A DNA stretch of 64,000 bases, from positions 1-64,000 of the forward strand of contig JAFQCI010000124.1 of NCBI GenBank assembly GCA_017416505.1, read 5' to 3'. Under the pieces are notes generated by a model. The model saw nothing but the letters and a program-made list of their open reading frames with translations, was not told where the DNA came from and ran no database searches. A program made the position numbers and the translations under genes. Shown here one piece after another: positions 54,951-63,777 of this stretch (position 1 is the stretch's first letter; each line of letters starts with the position of its first letter). The DNA is from Lachnospiraceae bacterium. Its GTDB lineage: Bacteria > Bacillota_A > Clostridia > Lachnospirales > Lachnospiraceae.

Positions 54951-55754
54951 ATGAATGCGATAGGAATTGCAAAGGAAACAATAGATATTACAACAAAAAT
55001 GGAATATATTCTAAATGGTAATGTGATTCAATTACCTCAAGTGGATTATAAAAGGGTAGTTGTATATTCGCCAGAGGATGGAGAGGATTTATTGGGGTGT
55101 GATATTTCGGAAAAATATCATGAAGGTTTTTGTCACGTAAGTATTGTAAATGAGGATTCTTTTCAGGCGGCTAGAAGGTTTGAAAATCCTTTAGTCATGA
55201 ATTTTGCGAATGCTCACAAACCGGGAGGTGGATTCTTAATTGGTGCTAATGCCCAGGAGGAGGCACTTTGCAGATGTAGTACATTATATGCTTCTATTTC
55301 GTCTGGTCATGCTTCTGAAATGTATAAATATAACAATACCCATATCAGTAGTGTGGAATCGGATTATATGCTGCTTTCACCGGATGTATGCGTGTTTCGC
55401 GATGAAAAGTGTAAATTATTGGACAAGCCTGTTACGGCATCAGTGATAACAATTCCGGCACCGAACCGTTTCGGAGCGGCAATGTTTGTTTCAAATAAGA
55501 AAATTGCGGAAGTTATGATTCGTAGAATACGAATTATGCTAATAATTGCAGTTCAAAATGGATATAAAAATCTTGTACTGGGTGCTTGGGGGTGCGGAGC
55601 ATTTGGAAACAATCCCAAAAATGTGGCTCAGTATTTTAAGACTGTGCTGATTGATGAGGGATATGGAAAGTGTTTTGAGGAAGTTTGTTTTGCTATTTAC
55701 GGTAATCCTGAAGGAAAAAACATAAGGGCTTTTCAAGAAGAATTTGGAGAATAG
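54951..55754 (+). CDS. TIGR02452-type PARG-like macrodomain protein
   Basis: The 267-residue protein contains the bacterial poly(ADP-ribose) glycohydrolase signature: NFANAHKPGGG then GANAQEEALCR (GGG-x-QEE), and VLGAWGCGAFGNN. In this family the paired Glu residues cleave ribose-ribose bonds of poly(ADP-ribose). Its role here could be reversal of ADP-ribosylation or NAD metabolite scavenging. It starts directly at the previous gene's stop. Confidence 0.9.
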   Translation: MNAIGIAKETIDITTKMEYILNGNVIQLPQVDYKRVVVYSPEDGEDLLGCDISEKYHEGFCHVSIVNEDSFQAARRFENPLVMNFANAHKPGGGFLIGANAQEEALCRCSTLYASISSGHASEMYKYNNTHISSVESDYMLLSPDVCVFRDEKCKLLDKPVTASVITIPAPNRFGAAMFVSNKKIAEVMIRRIRIMLIIAVQNGYKNLVLGAWGCGAFGNNPKNVAQYFKTVLIDEGYGKCFEEVCFAIYGNPEGKNIRAFQEEFGE

Positions 55755-55895
55755 CATTTTAAATGAAAGAGAAGTGTAAAAGTAAAAAAAGAAGTGATAG
55801 TACTGGTGGCAACTAATAGTTGCATGATAGTTGGTAGATTGCAACCGGGTTATGATATATATTTATGACATCAAATAAATAAGGAGATGTTGGAA

Positions 55896-56888
55896 ATGAA
55901 TGAATTAGGAAATAATATTGCACGTTGTCGAAAAGAAAAAGGGATTTCCCAAGAAAAGCTTGCAGAGTATATGGAAATAAGTAGACAGGCAGTAACGAAA
56001 TGGGAAAGTGGTGCAAGTAAACCAAGTACGGAAAACCTGCTTAAGTTGTCAGAACTATTTGAAGTTAATGTGGAAAATTTATTGGGTGTGGATAGCTTAT
56101 TAGAAACAAATATGAATAGCATGGAAAAAAATCAGGATGTTATATCGATGGGGAAAGCTCCAGGAATATGGTGTATGATATCTGTGCTATGTGTAGTTGC
56201 TTATGCTTTATATGGAATATTAAGTGAAACAATGCAACTTGGGACTTTGATATGTCTGGTTGTGATTGCATTCCCAGTACAATTGTTTATAAATTTGTAT
56301 TTTACAAATGCAATACATAATGGTGATTATCATAATATAGCTGGTTTTGATTCTAAAGTGAATTACAATATCAATGAAGTGAAAAGACTATTAGTGAATA
56401 TAAATCAGCATTTAGGGATGACTTCTACGATATATATTTTTCTAATTTGTATTGGTAGTTATTCAAATGTAGCAAAGATTGATATAACAGGGATACTAAT
56501 GTTTTTTTATGTGATTGAAGTTGTGGGAACCATAATACTTTTAAATTACCATAGCATTGACAGAATTTATATTGATGAGAAGGATGTAAAAGTTGCAAAA
56601 TGTACCTTCCCTGTTACAATTAGTTACTTATTGCTTTTACTGATAGGAACTGTCATGTTTTTTTCTATGTTTTATTTAAAAGGGATTCAAAATAACACTA
56701 TGCCAGCATTTGCATTAAGCGGAATACTGGTGTTGGGAATAGTTTTTGCAACCAGTGGGTATTTTATGGAAAGTAAAAAAATAAGAAATGGGGATTTTTT
56801 AAGAGAAAGAGTTAGACTTAGTACATCTGTGAAAGTATGTTATTTAGTGGCTGTAGTTTGTTTTGCTTCAATGTTTTTTGTTGGGTAG
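55896..56888 (+). CDS. XRE-family regulator with membrane domain
   Basis: The protein of about 330 residues has an N-terminal helix-turn-helix (SQEKLAEYMEISRQAVTKWE, residues about 18-37) and six or so hydrophobic helices (VLCVVAYALYGIL, LICLVVIAFPVQLFI, ISYLLLLLIGTVMFF and others). Such membrane-tethered XRE regulators often sit beside ABC-2 transporters; two permease genes lie 0.7 kb downstream. The start at 55896 follows AAGGAG by 9 bases; the ATG at 55887 is inside that site. Confidence 0.82.
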   Translation: MNELGNNIARCRKEKGISQEKLAEYMEISRQAVTKWESGASKPSTENLLKLSELFEVNVENLLGVDSLLETNMNSMEKNQDVISMGKAPGIWCMISVLCVVAYALYGILSETMQLGTLICLVVIAFPVQLFINLYFTNAIHNGDYHNIAGFDSKVNYNINEVKRLLVNINQHLGMTSTIYIFLICIGSYSNVAKIDITGILMFFYVIEVVGTIILLNYHSIDRIYIDEKDVKVAKCTFPVTISYLLLLLIGTVMFFSMFYLKGIQNNTMPAFALSGILVLGIVFATSGYFMESKKIRNGDFLRERVRLSTSVKVCYLVAVVCFASMFFVG

Positions 56889-57031
56889 TATTAGTAAAAG
56901 TATGATTGTAGAGAGGCTATATCAAAGTTAAGTGTGAGTATGATACTAGGAATAGGGCATATTGGGATACAGTTGCAGCATCGAAAGGAATGTAGTCCGG
57001 TTTAGTACGTGAGTATTTGAGGAGGTAAGTT

Positions 57032-57538
57032 ATGATACAACATCCGATTGAACCTATTTATGATAAGAATTCTAAAATATTAATTCTGGGAAGTTTTCCA
57101 TCGGTGAAATCCAGGGAAGAAGGATTTTTCTATGGACATCCCCAAAATCGATTTTGGAAAGTGTTAGCCAAGGTGTGTGGGGTACATGAGCCTATAACCA
57201 TTGAAGAAAAGAAAACATTTTTATACCAGAATCATATTGCAGTGTGGGATGTAATTCAGTCTTGCGATATCAATGGTTCATCGGATAGCAGTATTAAAAA
57301 TGTGGTTCCGAATGATTTAAGCCGGATTCTTGAATGTGCGGATATTAAGCAAATTTATGTAAATGGGAAGAAGGCAGAGCAGTTGTATAAAAAATATATT
57401 TTCCCAAAGATTCAGCGGGAGGTCATTTGTTTACCATCAACAAGCCCTGCCAATGCGGCTTGGAATTTAGAAAGACTTATAAAGGAATGGGGAAGAATTT
57501 TTGAAGTTCTTTCTTGTTCTGCTAAACATCAAGTGTAA
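57032..57538 (+). CDS. DNA-deoxyinosine glycosylase (UDG superfamily, family 6 type)
   Basis: The 168-residue protein has the UDG fold motifs: ILGSFPSVKSREEGFFYGHP near residue 20, PQNRFW, and LPSTSPANA near the C-terminus. These match hypoxanthine-DNA glycosylases (TIGR04274), which remove deaminated adenine. GAGGAGGTAAG precedes the ATG. A broad mismatch uracil glycosylase role is the alternative. Confidence 0.88.
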   Translation: MIQHPIEPIYDKNSKILILGSFPSVKSREEGFFYGHPQNRFWKVLAKVCGVHEPITIEEKKTFLYQNHIAVWDVIQSCDINGSSDSSIKNVVPNDLSRILECADIKQIYVNGKKAEQLYKKYIFPKIQREVICLPSTSPANAAWNLERLIKEWGRIFEVLSCSAKHQV

Positions 57539-57556
57539 GGTACGAGGATTGTAGTT

Positions 57557-58270
57557 TTGCTCATAACAATTTTGCAGAGTGGATTGGCATATATTGCAGG
57601 AAAGCAGATATTGGAGATAGGTCTTGATGCAACCACAGAAACTTGCAAAGATTTAATAGGGGCATTGCCACCACTAGAGTATATGGGGTTTGATGTGGTT
57701 GGTTTTGTGACAATTCCTTTGATTGTTTTGGGGGCAATTTACGGAGCAGGAGAATATAAAAGGCACAGCATGAGAACGACTTTATTATCAACCAGCCAAA
57801 AGGCGAAGGTATTTGCCTCAAAACTAATACTTATAACAATGGTTTCATTTTTATTGTCATTTTTATCAATATTTATTACCATAACAGTTACTCATGCAAC
57901 ATTTGGGGGGCAAGGACTAAAATTATTTGTATTCAATTCCCTGGTTTGGAAATTCATTATGATAGGTACGATTGGCTTGATGTTGTTGACTGTGCTTTCA
58001 TTTGGAATGGGCTTTCTATTTAGAACCTCTTTAGTGCCTATGTTGTTTTTGATTCCTCAAGTATATAATTTAGGCAATGTTTTGGCGGAACATTTTTATA
58101 TTTGCAGATTTCTTCCTGTTTCTCTGGTGAATAGTCTGATAGCTAGTTCTGAAAGTATTGTTAGCAGCCACCCGGCAATAACGATTGTTTTTATTTCTAT
58201 CTGGGTCTTAAGCATCAGTATGTTAGCGTTTATTCGGTTTTTCGTTAGTGATTTGGGAGGGGAGTATTAA
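57557..58270 (+). pseudogene. ABC-2 type permease subunit, probably 5'-truncated
   Basis: The 237-residue frame has about six membrane helices, but it starts within a hydrophobic segment (MLITILQSGLAYIAG) from a TTG and lacks the usual cytoplasmic N-terminus with a K/R-rich stretch, which its downstream neighbour has. It begins 18 bases after the glycosylase gene and no ABC ATPase gene is present. A deletion that removed the ATPase and the permease N-terminus is a simple explanation. It overlaps the next gene by one base. Confidence 0.6.
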
Positions 58271-59007
58271 TGTTTAAAAATTTATTAAAAAGCGAAAGCC
58301 AAAAGCTTTTGTTTCATAAATGGATATGGATAACAACCATTGCTACGGTCCTATTTGTACCGCTGATGGTATATTCCCTTGGTGCTTTGGGGGAAGAAAC
58401 GGGAATTGACCTTTATATAAGCAAGTTTCTTCAGAGTTTTTATCTGGGACAGGTAGGAGTCGTTGTTATAGCGGCTTTGTATTTTGGACAGGAATTTTCT
58501 AATTCAACATTAAGAACAAGTTTGACAGCAGTACCGAATCGATTTCTTTTTTTACTGTCCAAATTCCTATGTCTTATGGCTTGGTGTATGATGACACTGC
58601 TAATGTCTACAGCTATTTCTTTTATAGTTTTAAAATGCGTTTTTTATGCTGATTTGGATATGAATACGATTGGCACTTTGATAAACGCTCTTTTTCCGGC
58701 ATATATATCTTCCATGGAACTATGTATGATTACAGCAGGCATGATTATAATCAGCAAATCTATGGTAGTTTCATTGGCGATTATGTTATCTATGCTCTTA
58801 GGATTAGGGCATCTATTGATGCAATACAGCAGTATTATGAGGTTTTTGCCGGTTTTATCTACAATGAATAGCTTTTTATTGTTTCATACAAATGAATACC
58901 TGCCTTTATGGCAAGGGATATTGTGCCAGGGAGTATGGGGGATTGGGTTGGTTGTAATTTCAAATAGGGTGTTGAGAAGCAGTTCATACAAAGGTTACGA
59001 AGGATGA
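58270..59007 (+). CDS. ABC-2 type permease
   Basis: The 245-residue protein has a Lys-rich cytoplasmic N-terminus (MFKNLLKSESQKLLFHKW) and about six membrane helices, with GQEFSNSTLRTSLTAVPNR after the second helix, as in bacitracin/lantibiotic-type ABC-2 permeases. It is translationally coupled to the previous frame. With no ATPase nearby it may be non-functional or use one encoded elsewhere. Confidence 0.78.
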   Translation: MFKNLLKSESQKLLFHKWIWITTIATVLFVPLMVYSLGALGEETGIDLYISKFLQSFYLGQVGVVVIAALYFGQEFSNSTLRTSLTAVPNRFLFLLSKFLCLMAWCMMTLLMSTAISFIVLKCVFYADLDMNTIGTLINALFPAYISSMELCMITAGMIIISKSMVVSLAIMLSMLLGLGHLLMQYSSIMRFLPVLSTMNSFLLFHTNEYLPLWQGILCQGVWGIGLVVISNRVLRSSSYKGYEG

Positions 59008-59162
59008 TGCAGTAAAAGTGGGTAGTAGTCATCACGATATGATGAGTGCAGCTTTTTTAATCACTTAATGGAATTTTGATTCGCCTAAAACGGCAGCAGG
59101 ATTAGGCGAAAAAAGATTGAATAAAAATAGTGCATTTCGGCTAAAACATATTCGTAATATAA

Positions 59163-59378
59163 ATCATTGAACGTGATGTAAAGGAATTGTCGGATGCCAT
59201 CGATTCACTTAAATTTCTTAGATTTATTACGGCGGTGGCGGCAAGACGCGGTCAAATGGTAAATGTGGCAGAAATTGCGAGAGATGCGGAAATCAGGAAA
59301 ACATATCTTAACTGTGGTAAGGAGCCATATATGTATTACTACAGGGATAATTATATTGTGCCGATTTGGATGATATAA
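59163..59378 (+). pseudogene. Relic of a DUF4143-type AAA ATPase
   Basis: In frame, ERDVKELSDAIDSLKFLRF then FITAVAARRGQMVNVAEIA matches the middle of AAA-DUF4143 ATPases, but the N-terminal P-loop half and most of the C-terminal half are missing. An in-frame stop precedes it, and the tail KEPYMYYYRDNYIVPIWMI joins a later segment by deletion. Confidence 0.65.
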
Positions 59379-59429
59379 GTACGAATTATTGGAGACAACA
59401 TGAGCATAATTGGAATTATACAAACCTGC

Positions 59430-59585
59430 ATTAAAAGAGATAAATTGAATATGTTTACGGCAGGAGGTGGCCATGCTAGGCTGTCTTGCCGGCAAGGCAC
59501 TGATTTTAGGAGTGATATGCTCGGTACGTCGGTGCCTTTCTTTATGCCTTGAAAGTATGGCTACGGGTCCCTGTAGTCAACATAT
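59430..59585 (+). repeat. Structured repeat copy 1 (137-nt core at 59449-59585)
   Basis: The core is closed by ATATGTT / AACATAT and contains GGCACTGA / TCGGTGCC, CTTG-CCGG-CAAG and ACGGC / GCTGT stems. It is 91% identical (125 of 137) to copy 2 at 62895-63031, without gaps, and similarity extends about 19 bases upstream into a stop codon. Most changes between copies keep the pairing. The class is not recognised. Confidence 0.8.
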
Positions 59586-59672
59586 GAGTTAAGAATAACA
59601 AATGTAGAATACTGTTGAAAATGTTTGCTTTTAGGAATATAATCATTATGTGGGTAGGGTAGTTATTCATTT

Positions 59673-59972
59673 TGTAAAACAATAGCAGGCGGAAAAGATG
59701 TTGGAATAAATAGTAAAGTGTGGATTGGAAAAGCGGTAACGAGAGCATCAAACTTTTCGGCATTAGGAAGTAAAAATGGAAATTCGGCATTAGTATATTC
59801 AGCTTGTAGTTATAATAAATTTATAGATGCGTTAGAAAAACGTAATGAAGGAAAGAATCCAAGAGATTGGTTTACGTATCATAAAGACGAAGGCGACGGG
59901 GCGTATTATACAGCGAGCGTTGTTAAAAGTGATTTTGATAAATGGATAGAAGGTGGAATGAAGGATAATTAA
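59673..59972 (+). pseudogene. C-terminal fragment of an unknown protein
   Basis: The frame is open from about 59673, after a stop, without a clear start or ribosome site; the first GTG is at 59718. The product ends with NPRDWFTYHKDEGDGAYYTA and a short acidic helix. Its coding-like composition, but lack of a start, suggests a relic of a longer gene. Confidence 0.4.
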
Positions 59973-60045
59973 ATATGCATACATCATTGCATGATAAATT
60001 GTCAAACTATGCAATCCCCCAAATTGATATATTTATAAAGAATAT

Positions 60046-60091
60046 AATTCGAGCGAAATGTCAAAAAACAAATTGATATTTCGCTCGAATT
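60046..60091. promoter_or_regulatory. Perfect 14-bp inverted repeat upstream of the HTH-AAA-nuclease gene
   Basis: AATTCGAGCGAAAT (60046-60059) and ATTTCGCTCGAATT (60078-60091) are exact inverses separated by 18 bases, 52 bases before the start codon. It could be an operator for the gene's own N-terminal HTH domain, or an RNA hairpin. Confidence 0.6.
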
Positions 60092-60143
60092 GTTGTATGC
60101 TTTAAGCAAGATGAGAAATGCTACTCTCAAAGGAGATGATTTT

Positions 60144-62003
60144 ATGAAGTCTAGTGATCAGGTGGCAATTGAATGGGGAATGTCTAAAAGAACTATTAAT
60201 GATTTGTGTAACAAAGGTAGAATTTTAGGTGCAATAAAGGTAGGTAGACAATGGCAGATTCCGGATAATGCGGAGAAACCAATTGATGGGCGTGTATCTT
60301 CAGGGAAGTATTCTAAGAAAAAAGATTACAAACAAAGGTCCCTGCCAATCGGCGTTTCAGATTATATTCGCGCGCAGGCTGAATATTACTACGTAGATAA
60401 GACGTTGTTGATTAAGGAATTTTTGGACCAGAAGCCGTTGGTTTCCTTGTTTACAAGACCGAGACGTTTTGGAAAGACTTTGAATATGGATATGCTCCGT
60501 GTATTCTTTGAGATTTCGGCTGAGGATACGAGCCAATACTTTGTAGACAAAGCTATTTGGAAATGTGGAGAAGAGTATCGCAAACATCAGGGGAAATATC
60601 CGGTTATCTTTTTTACTTTCAAGGATGTGAAATTTGATTCTTGGGAAGAGACGGTGGTTAAGATTCGTGGACTCCTACAGAAAGAATTCGGAAGACATCA
60701 GGAACTGTTAAACAGTAGCGAGCTGGCAGAGTATGAGAAAGCATATTTTGCTAAAGTGTTAAAAGAAGAAGCGTCTGAGGTGGAAATGTCAGAGGCGCTT
60801 GAAAGATTGTCACAGATGCTTGCTACTCATTACGGGAAGGCGCCTATCATTATTATCGACGAATACGATACACCGATACAGGAAGGATATTCCAAGGATT
60901 TCTATGATGAAATTATTGGCTTTATGAGAAATTTCTTCTCCGGAGCTTTTAAGGATAATAAGAATATTACCTATGGATTTCTTACAGGAATTCTGCGTAT
61001 TGCACAGGAAAGTATTTTCAGTGGGCTAAATAATCTGACTGTGAATTCTGTAATGGACGACGAGTATGATGAGTTCTTCGGTTTTACTTCTTCGGAAGTA
61101 AGAAAAATGCTTGAATATTATGGTGTTGCAGATAAGGAGGATGAGCTTAAAGATTGGTACGATGGTTATCTGTTTGGCAGTACAGAGATTTATAATCCAT
61201 GGTCTGTGATTAACTATATTTCAAGAGGTTGTATTCCGCAGGCATACTGGGTTAATACCGGAAAAAATGAAGTGCTGGAAGATGTACTTACCATTGCTAC
61301 GGATGATATCACAGAGAGACTGTATGCGCTACTGCGAGGCGAGCGAGTAATTGCAAGAATTGACCAGAATGTGGTATACAGATCGCTGGCTGAAGATCCT
61401 GCCAATATTTATAGTCTTTTATTAGTGGCTGGATATCTTAAGACGCCTAAAAAGGAATTACAAGCGGATGGAGCATATTTGTGTGAGGTGTCTATTCCAA
61501 ATAAAGAGATTGCGGCAGTTTATAAGAGCGAGATATTGTCGCATTTGATGCAAATTGGTGCAATTACGAGAACTACAGCAAATATGATTGCGGAAAGCCT
61601 GTATGCAAATGATATTAAAAAACTGCAAAAAGCAATTTTAGAGTATATGGACAAATCCATAAGCTTTTATGATGCTGGTGCAGAAGGATTCTATCATGGA
61701 CTTACGCTTGGGTTGATTGCTTTGCTGGATAATCAGTATAGGATTAAGTCTAACAGAGAATCTGGTGATGGCAGATATGATATCAGCTTGATTCCGAGAG
61801 AAAAGAAATATCCCGGCATTATTATGGAACTGAAATGGAAGAGTGGATTGGAGGAGGCTGAACTTGAAAAACTCTCAACGGAAGCACTTAACCAGATTGA
61901 TGAAAAACGGTATGACCTTGAACTTAAGGAAGAAGGAATTGAGAATATCATTAAGCTTGGAATTGCTTTTTCGGGTAAGAAAGTAGTAATAAAGACAAAA
62001 TAA
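60144..62003 (+). CDS. HTH - AAA-ATPase-like - PD-(D/E)XK nuclease fusion protein
   Basis: The 619-residue protein has an excisionase/MerR-like HTH (about residues 1-45: SDQVAIEWGMSKRTINDLC), an AAA-ATPase-like domain with the family P-loop RPRRFGKTLNMDMLR (about 105-120) and Walker B IIIIDEYDTP, and a C-terminal PDDEXK_9 (DUF1703) domain with GDGRYDISL and IIMELKWK (D...ExK). Such proteins are highly multiplied in gut Clostridia and Bacteroidetes; their role is unknown, with defence or element maintenance suggested. The start at 60144 follows AAGGAG. The extra HTH is unusual. Confidence 0.88.
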   Translation: MKSSDQVAIEWGMSKRTINDLCNKGRILGAIKVGRQWQIPDNAEKPIDGRVSSGKYSKKKDYKQRSLPIGVSDYIRAQAEYYYVDKTLLIKEFLDQKPLVSLFTRPRRFGKTLNMDMLRVFFEISAEDTSQYFVDKAIWKCGEEYRKHQGKYPVIFFTFKDVKFDSWEETVVKIRGLLQKEFGRHQELLNSSELAEYEKAYFAKVLKEEASEVEMSEALERLSQMLATHYGKAPIIIIDEYDTPIQEGYSKDFYDEIIGFMRNFFSGAFKDNKNITYGFLTGILRIAQESIFSGLNNLTVNSVMDDEYDEFFGFTSSEVRKMLEYYGVADKEDELKDWYDGYLFGSTEIYNPWSVINYISRGCIPQAYWVNTGKNEVLEDVLTIATDDITERLYALLRGERVIARIDQNVVYRSLAEDPANIYSLLLVAGYLKTPKKELQADGAYLCEVSIPNKEIAAVYKSEILSHLMQIGAITRTTANMIAESLYANDIKKLQKAILEYMDKSISFYDAGAEGFYHGLTLGLIALLDNQYRIKSNRESGDGRYDISLIPREKKYPGIIMELKWKSGLEEAELEKLSTEALNQIDEKRYDLELKEEGIENIIKLGIAFSGKKVVIKTK

Positions 62004-62029
62004 AGTGTTTCTTTAATGCGAAGTGATGC

Positions 62030-62503
62030 ATGAGTCCGGATTGGATTACTCCGCAGGAACAGATTTCAATCGTCAATGGAATGGTAATGAAAAATGATAC
62101 ATTTATCTGCTTGGGAGACGTTGGAAGTCCGAAGTATATCAAAGACATCAAGGCGAGAAAGAAGATTTTGATTCTTGGAAATCATGATGCAAAAGGTGCA
62201 TATAAAAATTACTTTGATGAAATCTATACAGGTTCGCTTTTTATAGCTGAGAAAATATTGTTATCACATGAGCCTGTGTACGGATTGCCATGGTGCCTGA
62301 ATATACACGGTCATGACCATCATAATGTGGAACCATACAAAGAGGGATGTAAGCACATTAATTTGGCTGCGAATGTATGTGGATATACACCGATAAACCT
62401 TGGAAAGATTATCAAAGACGGTGTGCTTGCAGATGTTCCGAGCATTCATCGGATGACGATTGATAGGCAAGTGGAAAGAGGAAAGAAAAATGATATTGAT
62501 TGA
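62030..62503 (+). pseudogene. Metallophosphoesterase, N-terminally truncated
   Basis: The 157-residue frame keeps the calcineurin-like motifs GDVG, GNHDAKG, LLSHEP and HGHDHH, but lacks the first motif (DxH) that should lie about 30 residues upstream. An in-frame stop is at 62024, just before the ATG, and upstream codons (FFNAK) look like decayed coding sequence. Without the DxH ligands it is unlikely to be active. The next gene overlaps its end. Confidence 0.65.
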
Positions 62504-62894
62504 ACTACAACTGTGTGATATTCAAGGTAGATTATTTAAGCTTTCTGCCTGGAGAGGAATCAGTAGTGCAGAATTTATCAAAGTATTTATGAAATCTGCT
62601 ACCGCAAAAGCATTGGATTCTGCCTATAACCGGATGCAATGGGCTGGGGAAGAATATCTTTTGGAAGAAGTTATCGATGAAGTAGGAGATAGATTCGAAA
62701 GGCCGGGAGAAGTTTATAAAGAGGAGTTGTTATATTGGATAGGGTACATATATCGGTATTGGCATTATGTGACGGGTGAATCCAGTAAGGAAATATATAA
62801 GCAAGCACCTGTGAAGGTTATGAAGCAAAATTATGTGGGGCTTTATCTGATGACACCAGAGGAGGTTATAGAAGTATTAAAAGAGAAGAATTAA
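62490..62894 (+). CDS. Hypothetical protein preceding structured repeat copy 2
   Basis: This 134-residue protein is not assigned. It begins MILIELQLCDIQGRLFKLS and contains ALDSAYNRMQWAGEEYLLEE and a Trp/Tyr-rich LLYWIGYIYRYWHYVTGESS region, looking all-helical and soluble. The ATG follows AAGAGGAAAG. Its stop codon is immediately followed by the 137-nt repeat; copy 1 has a similar stop-codon context, so gene end and repeat may have moved together. Confidence 0.65.
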   Translation: MILIELQLCDIQGRLFKLSAWRGISSAEFIKVFMKSATAKALDSAYNRMQWAGEEYLLEEVIDEVGDRFERPGEVYKEELLYWIGYIYRYWHYVTGESSKEIYKQAPVKVMKQNYVGLYLMTPEEVIEVLKEKN

Positions 62895-63031
62895 ATATGT
62901 TTACGGCATGAGGTGGCCATGCTAGGCCGTCTTGTTGACAAGGCACTGATTTTTGGAGTGATATGTTCGGTACGTCAGTGCCTTTCTTTATGCCTTGAAA
63001 GCATGGTTACGGGTCCCAGCAGTCAACATAT
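62876..63031 (+). repeat. Structured repeat copy 2 (137-nt core at 62895-63031)
   Basis: This has the same length as copy 1, with ATATGTT / AACATAT closing stem, GGCACTGA / TCAGTGCC, CTTG-TTGA-CAAG, ACGGC / GCCGT and a possible long-range CCATGCT / AGCATGG pairing that would form a pseudoknot. It follows the stop of the 62.5-kb gene directly. There is no T-run, so it is not a simple terminator. Confidence 0.8.
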
Positions 63032-63156
63032 TCAAGGCTTATTTAACTATACGTATGTTTAAATTTAGTCTAGAGAAAAATGTAATAACAGTTTAAAAAG
63101 ATTTGACTTTGCTTTTCGATTTTTGATTTGTACTGGTTAATCCGTGTACATTTAGA

Positions 63157-63185
63157 AAGTAAGCCGGAAAAACTCCGGCTTACTT
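63157..63185 (-). terminator. Terminator-like hairpin after the minus-strand gene
   Basis: AAGTAAGCCGGA and TCCGGCTTACTT form a perfect 12-bp stem with a 5-base loop, just downstream of the minus-strand stop; the T-run on that strand is short. Confidence 0.65.
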
Positions 63186-63192
63186 AGGGGAT

Positions 63193-63594
63193 TTAAATAA
63201 GCTCAAATACAACATCGGTTGGGGAAGTGAAGGTAACTCTTATATGATCGCCTTCAACAGCTCCTATGTGGTTATACCAATCGCCTAATGCTTTTAAATC
63301 ATCATTTACAGAAAACTGTTTTCCATAGTTGGAATCGGATTGGTTTCCTTGAGATTTAACAACACAGCGAAGGTAGCCATCTGCAGATGTGCAATTAAAA
63401 ATATTTTCGCCTAAGATATCGCGATTGCCAGTGTAATTTCCATTATACAAATGGAAGCTATAAGCATATGTTGAAGGAATAGCTAAATAACCTTCGCCAT
63501 ATACTTGGCCACGAGAATTAGTGTAACGATGTGTTCCCCAACGAAGCATAGCTTCATTAAGTTCGATGGTGTAAGTATCGCCTGCTGTAGCCAT
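63193..63594 (-). CDS. Small protein of unknown function
   Basis: The 133-residue protein begins MATAGDTYTIELNEAMLRWG and ends ALGDWYNHIGAVEGDHIRVT then SPTDVVFELI, a beta-rich pattern. The ending recalls small DNA-binding (B3-like) domains of restriction enzymes, but this is only a weak impression. AAAGGAGG lies 8 bases before the ATG at 63594, a very strong ribosome site; a longer frame to 63636 is unlikely. Confidence 0.65.
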   Translation of the reverse strand: MATAGDTYTIELNEAMLRWGTHRYTNSRGQVYGEGYLAIPSTYAYSFHLYNGNYTGNRDILGENIFNCTSADGYLRCVVKSQGNQSDSNYGKQFSVNDDLKALGDWYNHIGAVEGDHIRVTFTSPTDVVFELI

Positions 63595-63697
63595 ATGATG
63601 TCCTCCTTTCTTGTTGATTTGAAGTATATTATACAATAAAAGCGGGGTGAGGAGAAGAGATAATGAGGGATAGTTAAAGAAGCGAATATAATTTTAT

Positions 63698-63757
63698 AAA
63701 AACTTTTTTACATAGCTAAAAAACTTTTTTGACTTTATAAAAAGAAACGTTTATACT
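63698..63757 (+). promoter_or_regulatory. Promoter with two operator-like repeats for the XRE gene
   Basis: TTGACT (63729-63734) and TATACT (63752-63757) are 17 bp apart. AAAAACTTTTTT occurs at 63698-63709 and 63719-63730, 21 bp (two turns) apart, and the second copy overlaps the -35 box. This is a plausible autorepression site. Confidence 0.6.
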
Positions 63758-63777
63758 TATCTGAGGAGGGCATTGTT

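Noticed and set aside
54693..55754. DarTG-type toxin-antitoxin pair
   Set aside because: DarG has a macrodomain of a different type and DarT is about 200 residues with an ART fold; the 85-residue partner does not fit.
59449..63031. Integron cassette with attC sites
   Set aside because: The ends are GTT...AAC in the wrong orientation for attC core sites and there is no integron integrase.
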